NCBI RefSeq assembly: GCF_000092985.1
Contig: NC_014211.1
Location: 248,001-312,000, forward strand
Reading direction: 5' to 3'
Length of the DNA: 64,000 nucleotides
Source: Nocardiopsis dassonvillei subsp. dassonvillei DSM 43111
GTDB lineage: Bacteria > Actinomycetota > Actinomycetes > Streptosporangiales > Streptosporangiaceae
Shown here: piece after piece, positions 34,139 through 42,256 of the stretch
Layout: each line of letters begins with the position of its first letter
Position numbering within the stretch: position 1 is the first letter of the stretch
Translations under genes and position numbers: made by a program
Notes under the pieces: generated by a model
The model's input: the letters and a program-made list of their open reading frames with translations, nothing else
What the model was told of the DNA's origin: nothing
Databases searched by the model: none

Positions 34139-34389
34139 TGGCCAAGTCCGTGACTGCCCATGAGCTCCGTGACCAGTCCGTCGAGGACCTGGTCGCCAAG
34201 CTCAAGGAAGCCAAGGAAGAGCTGTTCAACCTCCGCTTCCAGGCCGCCACCGGCCAGCTCGACAACCACAGCCGACTGCGTACCGTCAAGCGCGAGATCG
34301 CCCGGATCTACACGATCCTGCGTGAGCACGAGCTGGGTATCGCCCCGCTGTCTGGTGAGTCGGCGCAGGAGAAGGAAGCAGCCGAATGA
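34138..34389 (+). CDS. rpmC: 50S ribosomal protein L29
   Basis: 83 residues: MAKSVTAHELRDQSVEDLV, then LRFQAATGQLDNHSRLR and REIARIYTILRE typical of L29, which sits by the tunnel exit next to L23. ATG at 34138 in a TGATG overlap with rplP, GGGAGGGGGAG upstream. It overlaps rpsQ by 4 bp (ATGA). Confidence 0.97.
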   Translation: MAKSVTAHELRDQSVEDLVAKLKEAKEELFNLRFQAATGQLDNHSRLRTVKREIARIYTILREHELGIAPLSGESAQEKEAAE

Positions 34390-34658
34390 GTGAGAACCAG
34401 ACCGCGACCCGCAACTACCGCAAGGTGCGCGAGGGTTACGTCGTCAGCGACAAGATGGACAAGACCGTCGTCGTCGAGGTCGAGGACCGCATCACGCACG
34501 CCAGGTACGGCAAGGTCATCCGTCGCACGTCCAAGTACAAGGCGCACGACGAGGCGAACTCCTGTGGAGTGGGCGACCTGGTCCGACTGATGGAGACCAG
34601 GCCGCTCTCCGCGACCAAGCGCTGGCGCGTCGTGGAGATCCTGGAGAAGGCTAAGTAA
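34386..34658 (+). CDS. rpsQ: 30S ribosomal protein S17
   Basis: 90 residues; GYVVSDKMDKTVVVEVEDR and RTSKYKAHDEANSCGVGD match S17, an OB-fold protein binding 16S rRNA early in assembly. ATG at 34386 overlaps rpmC by 4 bp with AGGAGAAGGAAGC upstream. A 13-bp hairpin separates it from rplN. Confidence 0.97.
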   Translation: MSENQTATRNYRKVREGYVVSDKMDKTVVVEVEDRITHARYGKVIRRTSKYKAHDEANSCGVGDLVRLMETRPLSATKRWRVVEILEKAK

Positions 34659-34668
34659 CCCCAGCCTG

Positions 34669-34698
34669 TCGGCGGCCGGCACCCGTGCCGGCCGCCGA
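34669..34698 (+). terminator. hairpin between rpsQ (S10 operon) and rplN (spc operon)
   Basis: TCGGCGGCCGGCA-cccg-TGCCGGCCGCCGA, perfect 13-bp stem, 10 nt after the rpsQ stop. It marks the operon border; readthrough is possible as there is no T-run. Confidence 0.7.
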
Positions 34699-34761
34699 TC
34701 CCGGGGGTGAGACCACCTAGCCGTGCGGCAGTGGACCGCACGCATCACATCAGGAGCAGAC

Positions 34762-35130
34762 GTGATTCAGCAGGAGTCGCGACTCAAGGTCGCCGACAAC
34801 ACGGGTGCCAAGGAGATCCTCACCATCCGTGTTCTCGGTGGCTCGGGTCGGCGCTACGCCGGGATCGGCGACACGATCGTCGCCACGGTGAAGGACGCCC
34901 TGCCTGGCGCTGGAGTCAAGAAGGGCGACGTCGTCAAGGCCGTTGTCGTGCGCACCGTCAAGGAGCGCCGCCGGCCCGACGGCTCCTACATCCGCTTCGA
35001 TGAGAACGCTGCCGTGCTCATCAAGGACGGTGGGGACCCGCGAGGCACCCGCATCTTCGGCCCGGTCGGCCGCGAGCTGCGTGACAAGAAGTACATGCGC
35101 ATCATTTCGCTGGCGCCGGAGGTGCTCTAA
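34762..35130 (+). CDS. rplN: 50S ribosomal protein L14
   Basis: 122 residues, MIQQESRLKVADNTGAKEI, with RRPDGSYIRFDENAAVLI; the standard L14 length. It forms intersubunit bridges and is the RsfS target. First gene of the spc operon. GTG at 34762 after CAGGAGCAGAC. rplX begins 3 nt after the stop. Confidence 0.98.
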   Translation: MIQQESRLKVADNTGAKEILTIRVLGGSGRRYAGIGDTIVATVKDALPGAGVKKGDVVKAVVVRTVKERRRPDGSYIRFDENAAVLIKDGGDPRGTRIFGPVGRELRDKKYMRIISLAPEVL

Positions 35131-35133
35131 GCG

Positions 35134-35439
35134 ATGAAGATCAAATCTGGCGACGAGGTCATCGTTCTCGCCGGCAAGAACCGGGGTGCCACCGGCAAGG
35201 TCGTCAAGGCCCTGCCGAAGGAAGACCGTGTCGTTGTCGAGGGCGTCAACCTGGTCAAGAAGCACAGGAAGGCCAACCCGGCGGGCGGCCAGCAGGGCGA
35301 GGTCGTCACCAAGGAGGCCCCGATCCACGTGAGCAACGTCGCGCTCGTGGAGGACGGCAAGGCCACCCGGGTCGGCTACCGCTTCGAGGAAGACGGAACC
35401 AAGGTTCGCGTCTCCCGCCGCACCGGTAAGGACATCTGA
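35134..35439 (+). CDS. rplX: 50S ribosomal protein L24
   Basis: 101 residues with an N-terminal KOW motif (SGDEVIVLAGKNRGATGKV). L24 is one of the two assembly initiators of the 50S subunit. ATG at 35134 after GGAGGTGCTCTAAGCG, with the Shine-Dalgarno inside rplN; its TGA overlaps the rplE ATG by one base. Confidence 0.97.
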   Translation: MKIKSGDEVIVLAGKNRGATGKVVKALPKEDRVVVEGVNLVKKHRKANPAGGQQGEVVTKEAPIHVSNVALVEDGKATRVGYRFEEDGTKVRVSRRTGKDI

Positions 35440-36014
35440 TGACGGTTACCAACGACATCACCGCCCCTCCGATGCCGCGGCTCAAGGAGAAGTACCGTAA
35501 CGAGATCGTTGCCGCCCTCAAGGAGGAGCACGGCATCGGCAACATCATGCAGGTCCCCGGTCTGACGAAGATCGTGGTCAACATGGGTGTTGGCGAGGCG
35601 GCTCGTGACGCGAAGCTGATCCAGGGCGCGATCGCCGACCTGTCGGCGATCACCGGCCAGAAGCCGCGGATCAACCGGGCCAAGAACTCCATCGCGCAGT
35701 TCAAGCTGCGCGAGGGCCAGCCGATCGGCGCCAGCGTCACGCTGCGCGGCGACCGGATGTGGGAGTTCCTCGACCGGCTGCTCTCCCTGGCCCTGCCCCG
35801 TATCCGGGACTTCCGTGGCCTGTCCCCGAAGCAGTTCGACGGGAACGGCAACTACACCTTCGGGCTGACCGAGCAGGTCATGTTCCACGAGGTGGACCCG
35901 GACAAGGTCGACCGGCAGCGTGGGATGGACATCACGGTCGTCACCACCGCCACGAGCGACGAACAGGGCCGCAGCCTGCTCAAGCGGCTCGGTTTCCCGT
36001 TCAAGGAAGCCTGA
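35439..36014 (+). CDS. rplE: 50S ribosomal protein L5
   Basis: 191 residues; the signature VPGLTKIVVNMGVGEAARD and RDFRGLSPKQFDGNGNY identify L5, which binds 5S rRNA and contacts P-site tRNA. The N-terminus is slightly longer than in E. coli (MTVTNDITAPPMPRLKEKY). TGATG overlap with rplX. Confidence 0.98.
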   Translation: MTVTNDITAPPMPRLKEKYRNEIVAALKEEHGIGNIMQVPGLTKIVVNMGVGEAARDAKLIQGAIADLSAITGQKPRINRAKNSIAQFKLREGQPIGASVTLRGDRMWEFLDRLLSLALPRIRDFRGLSPKQFDGNGNYTFGLTEQVMFHEVDPDKVDRQRGMDITVVTTATSDEQGRSLLKRLGFPFKEA

Positions 36015-36027
36015 GGGGTAAGCACAC

Positions 36028-36213
36028 ATGGCCAAGAAGTCCCTGATCGCGAAGTCGCAGCGGAAGCCGAAGTTCGGCGTTCGCGCGTATACTCGATGCT
36101 CGCGGTGCGGCCGCCCGCGCGCCGTCTTCCGGAAGTTCGGCCTGTGCCGTATCTGCTTCCGTGAGATGGCCCACCGGGGCGAGCTGCCCGGTATCACCAA
36201 GTCGAGCTGGTAG
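36028..36213 (+). CDS. rpsN: 30S ribosomal protein S14 type Z (zinc-binding)
   Basis: 61 residues, the short zinc form, with CSRC (residues 24-27) and CRIC (40-43). MAKKSLIAKSQRKPKFGVRAY is typical, and the position in the spc operon between rplE and rpsH is conserved. With rpmG and rpmJ this makes three zinc-ribbon ribosomal proteins in the window. ATG at 36028 after GAGGGGTAAGCAC. Confidence 0.97.
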   Translation: MAKKSLIAKSQRKPKFGVRAYTRCSRCGRPRAVFRKFGLCRICFREMAHRGELPGITKSSW

Positions 36214-36221
36214 TTTCCGGC

Positions 36222-36265
36222 GGGGCCGACCGTTCGCCCACCCCTGGGCGCACGGAGTCGGCCCC
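36222..36265 (+). promoter_or_regulatory. two-level hairpin in the rpsN-rpsH gap
   Basis: GGGGCCGAC (36222-36230) pairs with GTCGGCCCC (36257-36265) around an inner CGCCCA-cccc-TGGGCG stem. It lies 9 nt after rpsN, inside the unusually long (270 bp) gap before rpsH. It may be a partial terminator or an S8-type regulatory site; the gap holds no gene I can support. Confidence 0.5.
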
Positions 36266-36483
36266 CCGAAGCGCCATCCTCGGCGCGTACAGCGTCCGTG
36301 ACCGCACGATGCGGCACGGTCCGGCAACATCCAACCACCAGGGCACGGCAGTCCCGAAGGGGACCGCGGTGCCCACGACCACGCCGTAGGTCCGTTTGTG
36401 CACCTTCGCGGGAGTACCCGCGCAAGGGCAGGCTCTGGGAAAGCCCGCACTCGGAAACCGCGGTGAGGAAGGGCCAGTCGGCC

Positions 36484-36882
36484 ATGACGATGACCGACCC
36501 GATCGCAGACATGCTCACGCGTCTGCGCAACGCGAATTCGGCTTACCACGACACCGTGGCGATGCCGTATTCCAAGATCAAGGCGCACATCGCCGAGATC
36601 CTCCAGCAGGAGGGCTTCATTCAGGGCTGGCGGACCGAGGAGGCCCCCGTGGGCCAGAACCTCGTCCTGGACCTGAAGTACGGCCCCACCCGGGAGCGTT
36701 CCATCGCGGGCATCCGCCGGGTCTCCAAGCCCGGTCTGCGGGTGTACGCCAAGAAGGAGAACCTGCCGCGGGTGCTGGGTGGCCTCGGCGTGGCGATCAT
36801 TTCGACGTCCGGCGGCCTGATGACCGAAAAGCAGGCCAAGAAGCGTGGCGTGGGCGGCGAAGTCCTCGCCTACGTCTGGTAA
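36484..36882 (+). CDS. rpsH: 30S ribosomal protein S8
   Basis: 132 residues, MTMTDPIADMLTRLRNANS, ending ISTSGGLMTEKQAKKRGVGGEVLAYVW in conserved pieces. S8 binds helix 21 of 16S rRNA and in enterobacteria represses the spc operon. ATG at 36484; an ATG two codons later (36490) is possible. GAGGAAGGGCCAG provides the ribosome-binding site. Confidence 0.97.
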   Translation: MTMTDPIADMLTRLRNANSAYHDTVAMPYSKIKAHIAEILQQEGFIQGWRTEEAPVGQNLVLDLKYGPTRERSIAGIRRVSKPGLRVYAKKENLPRVLGGLGVAIISTSGGLMTEKQAKKRGVGGEVLAYVW

Positions 36883-36899
36883 CAGGGAGAGATTGAAGC

Positions 36900-37436
36900 A
36901 TGTCGCGAATCGGTCGACTGCCGCTCTCGGTCCCCAAGGGCGTCGAAGTCACGATTAACGGGCAGGACGTCACCGTCAAGGGTCCGAAGGGCGAGCTGAA
37001 GCACACCGTCGCCGAGCCGATCACCGTGGCCCTGGAGGACGGGGTCGTCACGGTGGCGCGTCCGGACGACAAGCCGGAGAACCGCTCGCTGCACGGTCTG
37101 ACCCGTGCGCTCATCGCCAACCTCGTCGAGGGCGTGGCCAAGGGCTACACCAAGACGCTGGAGATCCACGGCGTGGGTTACCGCGTCCAGGCCCGCGGCT
37201 CCAACCTGGAGTTCTCGCTGGGCTACAGCCACCCCGTCGTGGTCGAGCCCCCCGCGGGCATCAGCTTCCGCGTGGAGAAGCCGACCATCCTCCACGTCGA
37301 GGGCATCGACAAGCAGCTGGTGGGCCAGGTCGCCGCGAACATCCGCGGTCTGCGTAAGCCTGACCCGTACAAGGCCAAGGGCGTGCGGTACCAGGGTGAG
37401 CACATCCGCCGCAAGGCCGGAAAGGCTGGTAAGTAG
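36900..37436 (+). CDS. rplF: 50S ribosomal protein L6
   Basis: 178 residues, MSRIGRLPLSVPKGVEVTI; the C-terminal signature PDPYKAKGVRYQGEHIRRK is complete. L6 sits near the sarcin-ricin loop. ATG at 36900 after CAGGGAGAGATTGAAGC; rplR starts 2 nt after the stop. Confidence 0.98.
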   Translation: MSRIGRLPLSVPKGVEVTINGQDVTVKGPKGELKHTVAEPITVALEDGVVTVARPDDKPENRSLHGLTRALIANLVEGVAKGYTKTLEIHGVGYRVQARGSNLEFSLGYSHPVVVEPPAGISFRVEKPTILHVEGIDKQLVGQVAANIRGLRKPDPYKAKGVRYQGEHIRRKAGKAGK

Positions 37437-37438
37437 GC

Positions 37439-37819
37439 ATGGGTAGCACCGTGAGCCGCAAGCGGACCACCAAGCGCGCCACCTCCCGTGCGCGCCGCCA
37501 GTTCCGCGTCCGCAAGAAGGTCGTGGGTACCGCCGAGCGTCCGCGCCTGGCCGTCTTCCGCTCCTCCAAGCACATCGTCGCGCAGGTGATCGACGACACC
37601 AGGGGTCACACCCTGGCCGCCGCCTCCAGCGTCGAGGCCGACCTGCGCGCCGACGAGGGCACCAAGTCCGACAAGTCCGTCAAGGTCGGTCAGCTCATCG
37701 CCGAGCGCGCCAAGGCCGCCGGTGTCTCCGCGGTCGTCTTCGACCGCGGCGGCAACCAGTACGCCGGTCGTATCGCCAAGCTCGCCGACGCGGCGCGCGA
37801 GGGCGGGCTGGAGTTCTAG
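37439..37819 (+). CDS. rplR: 50S ribosomal protein L18
   Basis: 126 residues; the Arg/Lys-rich N-terminus (SRKRTTKRATSRARRQFRVR) and RPRLAVFRSSKHIVAQVIDD are typical of L18, which carries 5S rRNA into the central protuberance with L5. ATG at 37439, ribosome-binding site AAGGCTGG inside rplF. Confidence 0.97.
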   Translation: MGSTVSRKRTTKRATSRARRQFRVRKKVVGTAERPRLAVFRSSKHIVAQVIDDTRGHTLAAASSVEADLRADEGTKSDKSVKVGQLIAERAKAAGVSAVVFDRGGNQYAGRIAKLADAAREGGLEF

Positions 37820-37868
37820 CGATGACCTCTGCAACGGCCAAGATCAACCACGAGAAGAGGAACCACTG

Positions 37869-38471
37869 ATGGCTGCAGCACCGCGGCGCGGCGCCGGTGG
37901 CGAGCGGCGTGATCGCCGTGACGATCGCCGCGGCGGCGCCGCAGACAAGGGTGTCTCCTACATCGAGAAGGTCGTGACCATCAACCGGGTCGCGAAGGTC
38001 GTCAAGGGCGGCCGTCGCTTCTCCTTCACCGCCCTGGTCGTCGTCGGTGACGGCAACGGCATGGTCGGTGTCGGTTACGGCAAGGCCAAGGAGGTCCCGG
38101 CCGCGATCGCCAAGGGTGTCGAGGAGGCGAAGAAGAACTTCTTCCGCGTCCCCCGCATCCAGGGCACGATCGTGCACCGGGTCCAGGGCGAGGACGCGGC
38201 CGGCGTCGTCCTGCTCCGTCCGGCCGCCCCGGGTACCGGCGTTATCGCCGGTGGCCCCGTGCGCGCCGTGCTGGAGTGCGCCGGCATCCACGACGTGCTG
38301 AGCAAGTCGCTCGGCTCGTCCAACCCGCTGAACATCGTGCACGCCACCGTGGCGGCTCTGAAGGGCATCAACCAGCCCGAGGAGATCGCCGCCCGCCGTG
38401 GCCTGCCGATCGAGGACGTCGCCCCGGCTGCCATGCTGCGTGCTCGCGCTGAGGCGAAGGCAGGAGCCTGA
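37869..38471 (+). CDS. rpsE: 30S ribosomal protein S5
   Basis: 200 residues. An Arg-rich N-terminal extension (about residues 5-25) precedes the S5 domain with VVVGDGNGMVGVGYGKAKEV and the C-terminal GTGVIAGGPVRAVLE. S5 helps decoding accuracy and mRNA unwinding; mutations in the loop give spectinomycin resistance. ATG at 37869 after GAGAAGAGGAACCACTG. Confidence 0.97.
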   Translation: MAAAPRRGAGGERRDRRDDRRGGAADKGVSYIEKVVTINRVAKVVKGGRRFSFTALVVVGDGNGMVGVGYGKAKEVPAAIAKGVEEAKKNFFRVPRIQGTIVHRVQGEDAAGVVLLRPAAPGTGVIAGGPVRAVLECAGIHDVLSKSLGSSNPLNIVHATVAALKGINQPEEIAARRGLPIEDVAPAAMLRARAEAKAGA

Positions 38472-38473
38472 CC

Positions 38474-38659
38474 ATGGCCAAGCTCAAGATCACGCAGACC
38501 CGATCCAAGATCGGCGGCAAGGTGAAGCAGCACGCTGCTCTCCAGTCGCTGGGTCTGGGCCGGATCGGCAAGTCCACCGTCCGTGAGGACCGCCCTGAGG
38601 TTCGCGGGCAGATCACGATCGTCGCGCACCTCGTCTCTGTCGAGGAGGTTGCCGAATGA
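38474..38659 (+). CDS. rpmD: 50S ribosomal protein L30
   Basis: 61 residues, MAKLKITQTRSKIGGKVKQH with SLGLGRIGKSTVREDRPEVR, complete L30. ATG at 38474, 2 nt after rpsE, with AAGGCAGGAGCCTGACC upstream; overlaps rplO by 4 bp (ATGA). Confidence 0.97.
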   Translation: MAKLKITQTRSKIGGKVKQHAALQSLGLGRIGKSTVREDRPEVRGQITIVAHLVSVEEVAE

Positions 38660-39120
38660 GCGACTACAACCCCGACGAGCTGCTCAAGCTGCACCACCTG
38701 CGTCCCGCCCCGGGCTCCAACAAGGCCAAGATCCGCAAGGGTCGCGGCGAGGCGTCCAAGGGCAAGACCGCAGGTCGCGGCACCAAGGGCACGAAGGCTC
38801 GTAACACCGTGCGTCCCGGCTTCGAGGGCGGGCAGATGCCCCTCATCCGCCGGGTGCCCAAGCTCAAGGGCTTCAGCAACGCCCGGTTCAAGACGACCTA
38901 CCAGGTCGTCAACCTGGACCGGCTGAGCGAGCTCTACCCCGAGGGCGGCGAGGTCACCGTCGAGAGCCTGGTCGCCAAGGGCGCGGTTCGCAAGAACCAG
39001 CCCGTCAAGGTGCTGGGCACGGGTGAGATCTCCGTCGCCGTGCAGGTGAGCGCGCACGCGTTCTCCTCCTCGGCGAAGGAGAAGATCTCCGCCGCCGGTG
39101 GCTCCACCACCGAGCTGTAG
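38656..39120 (+). CDS. rplO: 50S ribosomal protein L15
   Basis: 154 residues; GRGEASKGKTAGRGTKGTKA and the GFEGGQMPLIRRVPKLKGF signature identify L15, a late-assembly protein of the 50S subunit. It ends AGGSTTEL. Translation is likely coupled to rpmD. A hairpin and a 278-bp AT-richer gap follow before secY. Confidence 0.97.
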   Translation: MSDYNPDELLKLHHLRPAPGSNKAKIRKGRGEASKGKTAGRGTKGTKARNTVRPGFEGGQMPLIRRVPKLKGFSNARFKTTYQVVNLDRLSELYPEGGEVTVESLVAKGAVRKNQPVKVLGTGEISVAVQVSAHAFSSSAKEKISAAGGSTTEL

Positions 39121-39143
39121 GGGTCTTCCCCGCGATGAGCGAC

Positions 39144-39191
39144 TGGGGGCGTTCGCCCGGCAGGTCTAGGACCGGCTGGCGGACGCCCCCA
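39144..39191 (+). terminator. hairpin terminator between rplO and secY
   Basis: 14-bp stem (39144-39157 with 39178-39191, one T-G pair), with a further CCGG/CCGG pairing in the loop. It suggests that secY has its own promoter. Confidence 0.65.
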
Positions 39192-39222
39192 CGCGTTGTG
39201 AGCGGTGATCGTTATGACTCAC

Positions 39223-39271
39223 GAACTCAACTGCCGAGTGATCACTGTTACAGTGCCATCTGTTTGAGTTC
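39223..39271. promoter_or_regulatory. nested palindromes upstream of secY (operator-like)
   Basis: GAACTCAA (39223-39230) and TTGAGTTC (39264-39271) form a perfect outer inverted repeat. Between them lie AGTGATCACT (39237-39246, perfect palindrome) and CACTGTTACAGTG (39243-39255, perfect about its central T), which overlap. The stretch is AT-rich for this genome. It may be a protein-binding site or a structured leader; no clear -35/-10 pair could be fixed (GTTACAGT and TTGACG are nearby). Confidence 0.5.
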
Positions 39272-39398
39272 ATCGCTTGACGTACTGTGAATACTTCCGA
39301 GCAACGGGCGACCGCCCGGAGCTGACGTTCTACGACGATTCAGGATCGGCCGCGATGTCTGGAACCCGTTCCGCCGCCGAAGCTGCGCAGGAGGAGAC

Positions 39399-40712
39399 GT
39401 GCTAGGTGCGTTCGTTCGTGCATTCCGCACGCCCGACCTGCGCAACAAGCTGCTGTTCACACTGTTCATCCTGACGATCTTCCGTCTGGGCTCGGTGATC
39501 CCGGCGCCGGGTATCAACTCCGCGGCGATCAGGGACCAGATGGAGGCGATCACCTCCTCGGACCAGTCCGGTGTGTACGCGCTCGTCAACCTGTTCAGCG
39601 GCGGTGCCCTGCTGCAACTGGCGGTGTTCGCGCTCGGGGTCATGCCGTACATCACCGCGAGCATCATCATCAACCTGCTCACGGTGGTGATCCCCCGTCT
39701 GGAGGCCCTCAAGAAGGAGGGCCAGTCCGGACAGAGCAAGATCACCCAGTACACCCGCTACCTGACGCTCATGCTCGGTGTCCTCCAGGCCACCAGCATC
39801 GTCGCCATGGCCCGGACGGGCGCCCTGTTCCAGGGGGCCATCCCGGTCAGCTCCTACATGCCCAACCAGGACATCCTCACCCTGGTGACCATCGTCTTCA
39901 CGATGACGGCCGGTACCGCCATCATCATGTGGTTCGGCGAGCTCATCACCGAGCGCGGCGTGGGCAACGGCATGTCGCTGCTGATCTTCACCCAGGTCAT
40001 CGCGATGTTCCCCTCCTCCATGGTCGCGCTGTTCCAGGAGCGCTCGATCTGGGTCTTCTCCCTCATCTGCATCGCCGGCCTGGTGCTCATCACCGCGGTG
40101 GTCTTCATGGAGCAGGCCCAGCGCCGCATCCCGGTGCAGTACGCCAAGCGCATGGTCGGCCGCCGCATGTACGGCGGCAGCTCGACCTACATCCCGCTGA
40201 AGGTGAACCAGGCGGGCATCATCCCCGTGATCTTCGCCTCCTCGCTGCTGTACCTGCCGCAGCTGCTCGTGGGACTCATGGGACAGGACTCCACCCATCC
40301 CGTGGTGACCTTCGTGCAGGACTACTTCCTCACCGGCACCCACCCCGTGTACATGGCGACGTTCTTCGTCATGATCATCGGCTTCGCGTTCTTCTACGTG
40401 GCGATTACCTTCAACCCCGCTGAGGTCGCCGACAACATGAAGAAGTACGGTGGGTTCATCCCGGGTATCCGACCAGGGCGTCCGACCGCCGAGTACCTCG
40501 ACTACGTGCTGACGAGGCTGACGACCCCCGGATCCCTGTACCTGGGTGTGATCGCTCTCCTGCCGATGGTCGCCCTCGGCGCCACCGGCGCCAGTGCGAA
40601 CTTCCCCTTCGGAGGGACGAGCATCCTGATCATGGTCGGCGTCGGGCTGGACACGGTGAAGCAGATCGAGAGTCACCTCCAGCAGAGGAACTACGAAGGT
40701 TTTCTGCGATAA
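39399..40712 (+). CDS. secY: preprotein translocase subunit SecY
   Basis: 437 residues with ten predicted membrane segments. Conserved pieces: LRNKLLFTLFILTIFRLGSV at TM1, the plug region after it (FSGGALLQLAVFALGVMPYI), and the cytoplasmic loop MKKYGGFIPGIRPGRPTAEY. SecY is the channel of the Sec translocon with SecE (7682). GTG start at 39399 after CAGGAGGAGAC. adk begins directly after the stop codon. Confidence 0.97.
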   Translation: MLGAFVRAFRTPDLRNKLLFTLFILTIFRLGSVIPAPGINSAAIRDQMEAITSSDQSGVYALVNLFSGGALLQLAVFALGVMPYITASIIINLLTVVIPRLEALKKEGQSGQSKITQYTRYLTLMLGVLQATSIVAMARTGALFQGAIPVSSYMPNQDILTLVTIVFTMTAGTAIIMWFGELITERGVGNGMSLLIFTQVIAMFPSSMVALFQERSIWVFSLICIAGLVLITAVVFMEQAQRRIPVQYAKRMVGRRMYGGSSTYIPLKVNQAGIIPVIFASSLLYLPQLLVGLMGQDSTHPVVTFVQDYFLTGTHPVYMATFFVMIIGFAFFYVAITFNPAEVADNMKKYGGFIPGIRPGRPTAEYLDYVLTRLTTPGSLYLGVIALLPMVALGATGASANFPFGGTSILIMVGVGLDTVKQIESHLQQRNYEGFLR

Positions 40713-41372
40713 ATGCGAGCAGTATTGGTGGGGCCGCCTGGGGCCGGCAAGGGCACCCAGGCCCAGATCCTCGCGTCCGAGCTGTCGATCCCCAAGGTGT
40801 CCACGGGCGACATCTTCCGGGCCAACGTCAGCGGCAAGACCGACCTCGGCAAGAAGGCCAAGGAGTACATGGACCGCGGTGACCTCGTCCCCGACGAGGT
40901 CACCAACGCCATGGTCAGGGACCGACTGGCGCAGGAGGACGCCGCCGCGGGCTTCCTGCTCGACGGCTTCCCGCGCAACGTCCCGCAGGCCGAGACGCTC
41001 AAGGGCATCCTCGCCGACCTCGACACCACCCTGGACGTCGTCCTGGAGTTGAGGGTGGACGAGGAGGAGGTCGTCAAACGCCTCTCGGGCCGCCGCTCGT
41101 GCCCCGAGTGCGGCCAGGTGTACCACGTGGAGTACGACGCCCCGAAGGTCGCGGGCAGGTGCGACAACGAGGGCGCCGAGCTGTACCAGCGCGAGGACGA
41201 CCGCGAGGAGACCATCCGGCACCGCCTGGAGGTCTACCGTGAGCAGACGGCTCCGCTGGTGCAGTTCTACGAGGCCGAGGGCCTGCTGGCCACCATCGCC
41301 GCCACGGGGTCCGTGGAGGAGGTGACGGCCCGCGCCAAGGCCGCCATCGACAAGGTCGGGGCCGGTTCCTGA
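40713..41372 (+). CDS. adk: adenylate kinase (long, metal-binding LID form)
   Basis: 219 residues. P-loop GPPGAGKGTQ (residues 7-16), NMP-binding region, LLDGFPRNVPQAE, and a LID (about 125-160) with Cys130, Cys133 and Cys150 spaced C-x2-C-x16-C; the fourth zinc position (153) is Glu rather than the usual Cys or Asp. It interconverts 2 ADP with ATP and AMP. The ATG at 40713 abuts the secY TAA; its stop overlaps the map ATG by one base (TGATG). secY-adk-map is a conserved cluster. Confidence 0.97.
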   Translation: MRAVLVGPPGAGKGTQAQILASELSIPKVSTGDIFRANVSGKTDLGKKAKEYMDRGDLVPDEVTNAMVRDRLAQEDAAAGFLLDGFPRNVPQAETLKGILADLDTTLDVVLELRVDEEEVVKRLSGRRSCPECGQVYHVEYDAPKVAGRCDNEGAELYQREDDREETIRHRLEVYREQTAPLVQFYEAEGLLATIAATGSVEEVTARAKAAIDKVGAGS

Positions 41373-42196
41373 TGTTCGGCAAGAACGATCCGGACGTGCA
41401 GATCAAGACGCCGGAGCAGATCGCCAGGATGAGGGCGGCGGGCCAGGTCGTGGCCCGCGCCCTGGACACCCTCCGGGCCGCGGTGCGGCCCGGGGTGTCG
41501 ACCCTGGAGCTGGACTCCCTCGCGGAGAAGGTCATCCGCGACGCGGGCGCCGTCCCCTCCTTCAAGGGCTACCACGGTTTCCCGGGCTCCATCTGCGCCT
41601 CGGTGAACGAGGAGGTCGTCCACGGCATCCCCAGCGCGCAGCGGGTGCTGGCCGAGGGCGACATCATCTCCGTCGACTGCGGGGCCATCCTGGAGGGCTG
41701 GCACGGCGACTCGGCGATCACCGTCGCGGTCGGCGAGGGCCGCCCCGAGGACCTGCGCATGATGGAGGTCTGCGAGGAGTCCATGTGGCAGGGGATCGCC
41801 GAACTGCGTCCGGGCAGGCGCCTGGGTGACATCGGCCACGCGATCGGCGGCCACATCTCCCGCAACGGCGGCTACGGCAACGTCCGCGAGTACGGCGGCC
41901 ACGGCATCGGCACCGAGATGCACATGGACCCGCACGTGCTCAACTACGGCAAGCGCGGCAAGGGCATGCGGCTGGTCGAGGGCATGTGCCTGGCGATCGA
42001 GCCGATGACCACCCTGGGCCGCCACGACGTGGTGCAGCTCGACGACGGCTGGACCGTGGTGACGCGCGACGGCGGTCGCGCCGCGCACTTCGAGCACACG
42101 GTCGCGGTGACCGCGGACGGGCCCGTCGTGCTGACCGCGCGCGAGTCCGACCGCGATAAAATCGCCGACATGGGGTTCGTCCAGCCGACCTGGTAG
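41372..42196 (+). CDS. map: type I methionine aminopeptidase
   Basis: 274 residues, pita-bread fold. Metal ligands Asp102, Asp113 (GWHGDSAI), His177 (GGHGIGTEMH), Glu210 (LAIEPMT) and Glu241 (FEHTVAV) are all present. It removes the initiator Met cotranslationally. The ATG at 41372 is in a TGATG overlap with adk. Confidence 0.97.
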   Translation: MFGKNDPDVQIKTPEQIARMRAAGQVVARALDTLRAAVRPGVSTLELDSLAEKVIRDAGAVPSFKGYHGFPGSICASVNEEVVHGIPSAQRVLAEGDIISVDCGAILEGWHGDSAITVAVGEGRPEDLRMMEVCEESMWQGIAELRPGRRLGDIGHAIGGHISRNGGYGNVREYGGHGIGTEMHMDPHVLNYGKRGKGMRLVEGMCLAIEPMTTLGRHDVVQLDDGWTVVTRDGGRAAHFEHTVAVTADGPVVLTARESDRDKIADMGFVQPTW

Positions 42197-42256
42197 GGGT
42201 CTCGTCCCGCGCGGAGCGCGGGGGCCGCTTCCGGGCGAAGATGCGAGGTGCGCGCA

